24,533 bases of DNA from a virus: positions 1-24,533 of IMG/VR virus record IMGVR_UViG_3300047557_000451, one strand, 5' to 3'. The notes below the pieces were generated by a model. That model did no database searches. It saw only the letters and a list, made by a program, of their open reading frames with translations, and was not told where the DNA came from. Every line of letters starts with the position of its first letter. Within the stretch, counting starts at the first letter, position 1. The position numbers and the translations under genes were made by a program. Below are positions 19,661 to 24,533 of this stretch, in pieces.

Positions 19661-19871
19661 GGCTCTGCTCCAAGTCCGAAACGCGGTCTTCTAGTTCGGA
19701 GATACGTTGCCGCAGTTTGTCTACTTCCGCTACTGAGTATCGCAGTCGTTCAATCTCGTCACGCAACGCAACCAGCAGGGCGGCATGGTCCAAATCGTTC
19801 AACGCTCCCGTGCCGTGTTCTTCAATCCATGACAGTTCTACCCCTATTTGGGTCACAATGTCGTCATCCAC
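19653..19871 (-). CDS. Small coiled-coil protein, DDIV family copy 2
   Basis: I set the start at GTG 19871, which overlaps the primase stop by 8 bases and has GGAG about 10 bases upstream. A longer in-frame version to 19970 would read against the primase coding frame. The 72-aa product opens MDDDIVTQIGVELSW and ends in a strong coiled coil (ALRDEIERLRYSVAEVDKLR, then QRISELEDRVSDLEQSHG). It shares the DDIV opening and DEIERLR with the next gene. The coiled coil suggests oligomerisation, possibly with its paralogue or with the primase it is coupled to; that is inference. Confidence 0.62.
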   Translation of the reverse strand: MDDDIVTQIGVELSWIEEHGTGALNDLDHAALLVALRDEIERLRYSVAEVDKLRQRISELEDRVSDLEQSHG

Positions 19872-20760
19872 GGTAGGCACGCTCCACAATCTTGTTAATC
19901 TCACGTTGGCCTGCGTCACCACGCATGTGGTACTTGCCCCAACGCTTGTCGGCATCCACAATAATAACACGGCACATGCTGGGTGTAATGCCAGAACGGA
20001 AACATTCGTGGGCTAACCGCATCAACGCAGTTGAGCGGTCCTGCCCAGGCAATGTGCCCTGCTTCCATATGACACGAGCCAACTGTGATGCGGAACGCAA
20101 CGCTTCATCCAGGTCCTCGTCATCTAGTTTGTCGAAGTCAATGCTGGGTTTGACAACTGCCGGGGGCACATAGTGGGACGCCAAGAACTGGATGCGTGAC
20201 GGGTCCACTAGTGCTGTGCTGGCGTCAGCCAAGAACGACTGTAGGTCCATCGGCTGGTCGTTGTCATCAAGGATGACACGCCTGGGGGGTGTGCTCTTTA
20301 GGCCACCGAAGTATGGCAGTCGAACATAGTTGCCAACCTTGTGGATTGACACATCGAACTGTTTGGGGTTGACTTCACGGGCCGGATAATTAGCAACCTG
20401 GTGTGCCGCCAATAGCATGTTGCGCATGGCTTCCGCCGGCACGGGTCCATTAGCGAACACCCATACATGGTACCCCTTGGAGCGTGACCGCTCCACCCAT
20501 GACATGACACCAGCCGCGGACAACGACGACTGAATCAGTCGGGCCGCTGGCAAATCTTCAATGTCAATGTCGGAGCATCCCCACACGCAGAACGGTGGGT
20601 TGCCGGGTACGGCAGGGTATACGCCGATGCCTCGTTCACCCATGAGATGTGATGCGAACACATCACGGTTCAGGGGTTGACGGATACAGCCACCCTCGTC
20701 GGAGCCGTAGCAGTCGCCTCGTCCACGAAACAGTTGGATGAACTCATCGGTTGTGGTCAT
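19864..20760 (-). CDS. Archaeo-eukaryotic-type primase (TOTE/primase-polymerase-like)
   Basis: This 298-aa protein has the catalytic Asp-x-Asp in CSDIDIED (Asp64, Asp66), SRSKGYHVWVF (92-102, with His98) and NYVRLPYFGG (144-153). These are the three core motifs of the AEP primase fold as found in primases of TOTE-like systems and many phages. A likely third metal ligand is Asp136 (FDVSIH). The C-terminal half is helical (PGQDRSTALMRLAHECFRSG), as in the helical cap domain of such enzymes. It would make primers and may also extend them. It is followed by a small coiled-coil gene and preceded by the helicase with an 11-base gap, giving a primase-helicase pair. No separate DNA polymerase is seen in the window. 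Confidence 0.85.
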   Translation of the reverse strand: MTTTDEFIQLFRGRGDCYGSDEGGCIRQPLNRDVFASHLMGERGIGVYPAVPGNPPFCVWGCSDIDIEDLPAARLIQSSLSAAGVMSWVERSRSKGYHVWVFANGPVPAEAMRNMLLAAHQVANYPAREVNPKQFDVSIHKVGNYVRLPYFGGLKSTPPRRVILDDNDQPMDLQSFLADASTALVDPSRIQFLASHYVPPAVVKPSIDFDKLDDEDLDEALRSASQLARVIWKQGTLPGQDRSTALMRLAHECFRSGITPSMCRVIIVDADKRWGKYHMRGDAGQREINKIVERAYRG

Positions 20761-20771
20761 GGGTCGGCACC

Positions 20772-21863
20772 TTAGTCGAACACCAAGTCTCGCACAACCG
20801 GGTCAAATGTCAACTGCTCCGCAGTTGATTGAGGTTCGTTGCGTGATGCCACACTCATTTCGTATGGCACACCTAGCAACGGCAACAGTCGTCCGGTGCC
20901 TACCTCAATCTCGTAGTCCATGTCGTCCAATAGTGTGGACGCAGGGCGTTTACATTTAACCAGATTCAGCGTGACAGTATTCTCGTGAATACGCTCCTCA
21001 TAGCGGAGGAAGTCAAGCCTCTCCAGATGGCGTTCAGTCGCCGTACCTTTGGCAAGTTTCTCATTGATTTCCTGAATCTGTGATTGGATTTCGAACTTCT
21101 TACGACGCACACCAATGATGTGCGAAGCCTGCTGTTCACCACCATATGCACCTGAACTAATGGTTTGCTTGCGTCCGTCCGCTCCGCTGGAACGGGACGA
21201 CTGGTGGAGAACAATCAACGGCACATGATGCCGTTTACCGAAAGCCTTGATTGTGTTGGCCTTGGAGGGAACATCCTCGCCACCGCCTTGCAACAGTTCC
21301 AAATAGTCAAACACCATCAACGATGGCTTGCCCATCACATCTGACACTTCTCCGATGGCACGCTCCATGTCACTAAGGGTCATCGGCTGGTCGAACACTG
21401 CTAGTTGTGGGAACTGTTCAGATGCCGTGCTACGAAGCAAGTCAATAGCACGCTGGTCCTTGTCCGCGACCGCCTGCTCCAGTTCATTGGCGTGGATACC
21501 GTTCGTGACGCACGCCAACTTCACAAGTGTCAGTGTGCGTGGTTCATCTGGACAGAAATACACTACGGGCTTATCTCTATTATTAGCGAGGACAGAAAGC
21601 AGAAACATAGTCTTACCGCTGTGGCTGTAGCCGTTAATCAGTAGCATCTCTGAGGGTGCTACGCCTCGCATCTGTCCGTCTAGTTGGTCGAATCCTAAAT
21701 AGACTCGTTCTTCAGGTGTCTGCGCCCAGTGTACGAATTCAGTGACCGCATCAGTGAGCGGTTTGTAGTACGAATGTTGGGGTACCACATCAGACGGGGC
21801 GACCGCAAGCGGTTCGCCCCGTCCCAGTGTGGCCCAACGCTGTTCTAGCGTTGCGCTATCCAT
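20772..21863 (-). CDS. DnaB-like replicative helicase (RecA-fold ATPase)
   Basis: The product is 363 aa. Walker A is GYSHSGKT (residues 78-85) and Walker B is LMVFDYLELL (182-191). The sensor-like IVLHQSSRSSG (217-227) and SSGAYGGEQQASHIIGVRRK (about 235-255) complete the SF4/DnaB-type core. ERVYLGFDQLDGQMRGVAPS (52-71) resembles the DnaB lead-in to the ATPase domain. The N-terminal DnaB collar domain is absent; only about 50 residues precede the core. It would form a hexameric ring unwinding DNA at the fork together with the adjacent primase. A strong stem-loop lies in its 5' coding region (21793-21823). It starts 3 bases after the stop of the 154-aa gene, so the two are coupled. Confidence 0.9.
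   Translation of the reverse strand: MDSATLEQRWATLGRGEPLAVAPSDVVPQHSYYKPLTDAVTEFVHWAQTPEERVYLGFDQLDGQMRGVAPSEMLLINGYSHSGKTMFLLSVLANNRDKPVVYFCPDEPRTLTLVKLACVTNGIHANELEQAVADKDQRAIDLLRSTASEQFPQLAVFDQPMTLSDMERAIGEVSDVMGKPSLMVFDYLELLQGGGEDVPSKANTIKAFGKRHHVPLIVLHQSSRSSGADGRKQTISSGAYGGEQQASHIIGVRRKKFEIQSQIQEINEKLAKGTATERHLERLDFLRYEERIHENTVTLNLVKCKRPASTLLDDMDYEIEVGTGRLLPLLGVPYEMSVASRNEPQSTAEQLTFDPVVRDLVFD
21793..21823 (-). other. Strong stem-loop in the 5' coding region of the helicase gene
   Basis: In the mRNA strand, GACGGGGCGA pairs perfectly with TCGCCCCGTC, and the inner CCG/CGG pairs close a CTTG tetraloop, with one bulged A between the two stems. That is about 13 bp in 31 bases, starting 40 bases after the start codon. 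CUUG closed by G-C is a stable RNA tetraloop. It spans codons of an RGEPLAVAP segment, so both coding and RNA constraints may apply. Its role is unknown. Confidence 0.55.
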
Positions 21864-21866
21864 CCG

Positions 21867-22331
21867 TTACTTCTTCGGCGGCCAGAAAGCGACGGGCTGA
21901 CCCTTGGCATTAGTGGTGCCATCGGCGGCCTTGAACATCGGGCGACGGTTCTCAGCGGTAGCGGTGTCACGGTTGTCGTACACGGCGGTCACGCCTGCCT
22001 TGGATGCCTGCTCCACCAACCATGACGGGATAGGCCCATGCTGGGTGCCCTTGATGACGATGCCACTATTGGTGGCAACGGGTGTGGCGTTGAACATCTG
22101 AACAAGTTCAGCCTCGGTGACACCGTTGCTAGAGGTAGCGTTGGTGATGGTGACCTGCTGGGCAGGTGTGATGTTGTGTGCGCCGAACACGACTTCACGA
22201 ACGAAGTCGAAGTGCGACAGATACACAGCCTGGACTTGCTCCTGCGAGCCGTCCGTCTGAGTGACGCCAGTCAACTCGCTGGCAATCTTGGCCACCACCT
22301 GAGTGATGATGGATTCATCCTTGCTAATCAT
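21867..22331 (-). CDS. Hypothetical replication-module protein (154 aa), probably abundant
   Basis: I set the start at ATG 22331, just after the near-perfect Shine-Dalgarno AAGGAGGT. An in-frame ATG at 22370 overlaps the previous stop (ATGA) but has no comparable site. The protein has a helical N-terminus (ISKDESIITQVVAKIASELT), a Gln/Thr-rich middle, and a distinctive C-terminal part with GPIPSWLVEQASKAGVTAVY, DNRDT, RRPMFKAADG and FWPPKK. I recall this last pattern (a W-x-x-E-Q-A helix, a Y-D-N-R turn, R-P-x-F-K, F-W-P-P) in small phage replication-associated proteins, but cannot name the family. A single-strand DNA-binding role is a guess from its position between nuclease and helicase and its strong translation. 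Confidence 0.7.
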   Translation of the reverse strand: MISKDESIITQVVAKIASELTGVTQTDGSQEQVQAVYLSHFDFVREVVFGAHNITPAQQVTITNATSSNGVTEAELVQMFNATPVATNSGIVIKGTQHGPIPSWLVEQASKAGVTAVYDNRDTATAENRRPMFKAADGTTNAKGQPVAFWPPKK

Positions 22332-22334
22332 GGA

Positions 22335-22342
22335 ACCTCCTT
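22335..22342 (-). promoter_or_regulatory. Near-perfect Shine-Dalgarno deciding the start of the 154-aa gene
   Basis: On the minus strand AAGGAGGT lies a few bases before ATG 22331. It is the strongest ribosome site I saw in the window and favours this ATG over the upstream ATGA-overlap start at 22370. Confidence 0.75.
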
Positions 22343-22366
22343 GGTCCGTTGCTTGTTTGTATTGTA

Positions 22367-23239
22367 TCATGCCGTACCAGCCGGGTTGTCAACCGACTGG
22401 TCTGGCAAACTTAGGTCTGCTTCACGCCAATGCGCACCCTTACAGACCGACCAATAGTCACACCACTTGGAAGAACACAAGTTGTGCTGGTCATTCATCG
22501 GCCAATCATGCACACCCCATGAACCAATAGCAGTATTCACCACGCTAAGGACCTGACGCTTGAACCATTCAACTTGGTCCTTGCCTCGGGTAACAGTAAC
22601 AATCTGTGTCTTGGGTGCTGATGCTTGACGCACCATGACACCGAACCTGAAGATGCTGGGCGCATCTTCGTCCGGAATCAAACCCAAGCGTCGGCATGCC
22701 GTAATGTAGCATGTCGCCTGATGCGACTGCGTCTGCTTCTCCTTAGCGAAATAGGTTCGGCCTGCTGTTTTCCAATCCCATAAAGAACCGTCGGGTGCCA
22801 CATAGTCAATGGTTCCTTCCAACCATACACCATAACCATTAGTTGCGTGGACACCAAGAGGGGCCTGGAACTTATGTTCTACCAATCCTCCGGGTACAAC
22901 CGAAGGTCTAATGTTGTTCCACCATCCCGTACTCATGTTGTCCACGCATGCCCACATACTAGACATGTCATCAGTCAACCCAGTCAACTTGATATCCTTA
23001 TCAAGTTCAGCGCTGACAGTTGTGTGTACCACTTCGATGAACGCATCCAGGTCACCCACATTACCCGTCAGGTATTGTTCAATACCGGCATGAACACCTG
23101 TACCAATAGCCGTGGCATCACTGCCGCGGCGCATAGTGGGCATAGCAAGCGCATAGCGTGAACGCTGTGGGCAAATCAATGCGTCACCTAACCATGATTG
23201 GCGCACAAAGATTCTGTCAGAACCTGGGTCAAATCTCAT
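22367..23239 (-). CDS. Cas4/RecB-like exonuclease with probable Fe-S cluster
   Basis: The 290-aa product is preceded by GGAGG at 7-base spacing. PD-(D/E)XK motifs appear in the RecB-family order: GTGVHAGIEQYL (His50), LVEHKFQ (Glu121), LEGTIDYVAP (Asp145), LWDWKTAG (Asp155-x-Lys157) and a Gln/Tyr helix (QTQSHQATCYITAC). One N-terminal Cys (Cys23, in LICPQR) and three near the C-terminus (Cys255, 260, 266; CSSKWCDYWSVC) form the one-plus-three arrangement that holds a 4Fe-4S cluster in Cas4 and AddB-type nucleases. It would resect DNA ends for phage recombination. No CRISPR array or cas1 is near, so it is not a CRISPR gene here. Confidence 0.88.
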   Translation of the reverse strand: MRFDPGSDRIFVRQSWLGDALICPQRSRYALAMPTMRRGSDATAIGTGVHAGIEQYLTGNVGDLDAFIEVVHTTVSAELDKDIKLTGLTDDMSSMWACVDNMSTGWWNNIRPSVVPGGLVEHKFQAPLGVHATNGYGVWLEGTIDYVAPDGSLWDWKTAGRTYFAKEKQTQSHQATCYITACRRLGLIPDEDAPSIFRFGVMVRQASAPKTQIVTVTRGKDQVEWFKRQVLSVVNTAIGSWGVHDWPMNDQHNLCSSKWCDYWSVCKGAHWREADLSLPDQSVDNPAGTA

Positions 23240-23266
23240 CTACTTACCTCCATCCAAACCAGCATA

Positions 23267-24013
23267 CTAGTTGGTACTCGGGTTATTGTCACGCATGCGG
23301 GACTTCATCTTGCTAACAGCAGAGGTTCCTAGTTGGATGTTGAACTCGTGTTGGATGGTAGCAAGAATCTGTTTGTTCGGCACACCCTGGTTAATGAGTT
23401 CACGCATACGCTGTTGGTATGGGTGGACTCCAGGTCCACGCATCACCTTGTTCGTCGGCCGGTTCGACCAATAGTTTCTGAACCTGGTGACGCTGTCGGT
23501 GCTGATACCGAACTCGTAACTGAGTTGTTCCAAGGTACGCTTGGGGTCCATGATTGCCTGTTCGAACTCGTTCAAAGTGTCCGCGCTCATGCTCCATCTG
23601 CCCATGCTAACGGCTTGAGTGAACCGCTCGGCGGTTAACCCCAAGTCTGATAGGACCTTGGCAATAGGTGGCGCATCGGGAATAGATAGCGCATGACGGA
23701 CACGGACACGGATTGCTCGGGCCGGGTGAACAGCAGACGCACCCTTGGCAGGCTCCAGTTCCTCCAGTTTCGGGGCGTTCTGTTGCGCTATGAACATGTC
23801 ATGTAGGTGAACCAGGTCCTGGAAGTAGTCCAGTATCATGGTGTCACTCCAACCATCTTCCCCATAGCCACGATATTCACAGAGTTGTTCGCCCATCCAC
23901 ATCCCAGTGACCGGGTCCACACCCGTGGTCACGGGGCTGGGGATAACTACATCACATAGACACTCGGGGTCATGCCCCGGTGTGCCACAACCAATTACTT
24001 CCACGGATTCCAT
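23267..24013 (-). CDS. DNA-binding protein with multiple HTH-like segments
   Basis: The product is 248 aa, with GGAGG about 6 bases before the ATG. The N-terminal part has four Cys (9, 18, 20, 45; CGTPGHDPECLCDVV) that may bind zinc. Residues 159-182 (RTLEQLSYEFGISTDSVTRF) and 205-239 (ELINQGVPNKQILATIQHEF, then NIQLGTSAVSKMKSR) look like two helix-turn-helix units. Residues 113-150 (PIAKVLSDLGLTAERFTQAV) may be a third. Serial HTH domains suggest a repressor, an immunity-like regulator or an origin-binding protein. Being second in the leftward series and just before the nuclease, it is likely expressed early. The family is not recognised. It overlaps the upstream gene by 19 bases. Confidence 0.65.
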   Translation of the reverse strand: MESVEVIGCGTPGHDPECLCDVVIPSPVTTGVDPVTGMWMGEQLCEYRGYGEDGWSDTMILDYFQDLVHLHDMFIAQQNAPKLEELEPAKGASAVHPARAIRVRVRHALSIPDAPPIAKVLSDLGLTAERFTQAVSMGRWSMSADTLNEFEQAIMDPKRTLEQLSYEFGISTDSVTRFRNYWSNRPTNKVMRGPGVHPYQQRMRELINQGVPNKQILATIQHEFNIQLGTSAVSKMKSRMRDNNPSTN

Positions 24014-24533
24014 CCGTCACCTCCATTACGCTGGGAACTATAAGAGTACATTAGCCATGCCGCACGAAGATTCACAGCAGGGTCATACAACTTGGAACAT
24101 TCATCCAATACACCTTGGGCTTGTAACCATCCTTCGGCCCAATACCGTGACGGCAGACACCAATAGCCGTTCACCTGAAGCAACCCATACGAACCCGTGT
24201 TCGGGTCATCCGGATTGTACGCCCCAGCATTACAGCGTGACTCACGCCACATGATATTCACTAGGCGTTCGATAACCTCACGGTCCTGGGGCCAGCCTTG
24301 GGCAATAGCCAACGGCACCCATTCTTGGCAGGGGGAATCCGGGTCCACCAATGCGACCGGAATCTCGGCCGTAGAGGGGGCAGAATCCTGCCCAGAATCC
24401 TGCCTGATTGCCTCGTATATGGCCGCCAGAGCCACGCTAGTGGGCGGCACGGTACTCGGTAGCGTAACTACCGGAATAGGCTCCAGGTCGGGGGGCGGTG
24501 TGGCTGTCGGGGTACAGCGCAACCCGGCAAACA
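23995..24533 (-). CDS. Secreted lytic transglycosylase, SLT-like (partial, 5' end beyond window)
   Basis: The frame stays open to the right edge, so the start is outside. The visible part begins FAGLRCTPTATPPPD, which suits the end of a signal peptide followed by a Thr/Pro-rich linker. Counting from the in-frame TTG at 24522, the domain has IMWRESRCNAGAYNP (catalytic Glu94), GSYGLLQVNGYWC (110-122), YDPAVNLRAAWLMYSY (146-161) and a W-N-P-W end. This is the signature order of lysozyme-like SLT transglycosylases, and the Trp-rich end is usual in actinobacterial versions. Four Cys (66, 97, 122, 142) may form disulfides outside the cytoplasm. It would cleave glycan strands. Its place at the head of the replication arm is unusual for a lysis enzyme. 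Confidence 0.82.
   Translation of the reverse strand, partial: FAGLRCTPTATPPPDLEPIPVVTLPSTVPPTSVALAAIYEAIRQDSGQDSAPSTAEIPVALVDPDSPCQEWVPLAIAQGWPQDREVIERLVNIMWRESRCNAGAYNPDDPNTGSYGLLQVNGYWCLPSRYWAEGWLQAQGVLDECSKLYDPAVNLRAAWLMYSYSSQRNGGDGWNPWK

Noticed and set aside
22343-22366. Minus-strand TACAAT as a -10 box before the 154-aa gene
   Set aside because: No -35 box at suitable distance was seen, and the gene is tightly coupled to its upstream neighbour.
22367-23239. Cas4-like nuclease as a sign of a CRISPR system
   Set aside because: No repeat-spacer array, cas1 or cas2 is present. Cas4/RecB-like nucleases are common stand-alone recombination genes in phages.
1-24533. tRNA genes, integrase, insertion sequences, toxin-antitoxin pair, DNA polymerase or WhiB-like regulator
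   Set aside because: I looked for cloverleaf arms, recombinase and transposase motifs, polymerase motifs and the WhiB four-Cys pattern and found none I could support.

Overview
This window is a 24.5 kb stretch of a tailed, short-tailed (podovirus-type) bacteriophage genome. It has a terminase, portal, scaffold and capsid cassette, a gp4/gp11-like connector, a gp12-like tail nozzle and a run of low-complexity internal-virion (ejection) proteins, with no tape-measure or sheath genes. The host is most likely an actinobacterium. Hints are the DUF2746-type holin-like protein, the four-Cys zinc-ribbon protein next to the terminase, and a secreted transglycosylase of actinobacterial style with a W-x-P-W end. 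Composition is moderate in GC. This host assignment is inference from remembered family patterns, not from a search.

Layout. Bases 1-16502 are one rightward virion and lysis arm: the 3' end of the terminase large subunit, a zinc-ribbon protein, two small holin-like membrane proteins, portal, scaffold and major capsid protein. A strong intrinsic terminator follows the capsid gene. Then come a very basic 121-aa protein, a Cys/His small protein, the head-tail connector, the nozzle/propeller protein, a 129-aa candidate fibre, four putative ejection proteins (144, 329, 438 and 1760 aa) and an M15-type peptidase endolysin. Bases 16411-24533 are a leftward arm of early, replication and recombination genes. 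In transcription order from the right edge they are: a secreted SLT-type transglycosylase (cut by the edge), a multi-HTH protein, a Cas4/RecB-like Fe-S nuclease, an unknown 154-aa protein with a near-perfect Shine-Dalgarno, a DnaB-like helicase, an archaeo-eukaryotic-type primase and two small coiled-coil paralogues. These are followed by a small unknown protein, RusA resolvase, another small unknown, a PD-(D/E)XK-like nuclease, a sigma-region-4-like HTH joined to an Nmad1/DUF1599-like domain, and five small unknowns. The two arms converge and overlap by 92 bases.

How it works together. Primase, helicase, Cas4-like nuclease, RusA and the 154-aa protein form a replication/recombination set with no DNA polymerase in view. 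The HTH proteins are the regulator candidates. The right arm packages DNA, builds the capsid and short tail, and delivers the genome through the ejection proteins. Lysis functions are split among the holin-like pair at the far left, the endolysin at the convergence point and the secreted transglycosylase in the early arm. Genes are tightly packed, often with ATGA, TGATG or GTGA overlaps. The only non-coding stretches above 50 bases are 2673-2730 and 4505-4603, and no gene-free stretch exceeds 300 bases. I saw no tRNA, rRNA, CRISPR array, integrase, insertion sequence or attachment site.

The best candidates for something new are the sigma4-like/Nmad1 gene with a strong internal start, the giant mosaic ejection protein, the stem-loops around the capsid, scaffold and helicase genes, and the convergent antisense gene overlap. 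None is proof of a new system.
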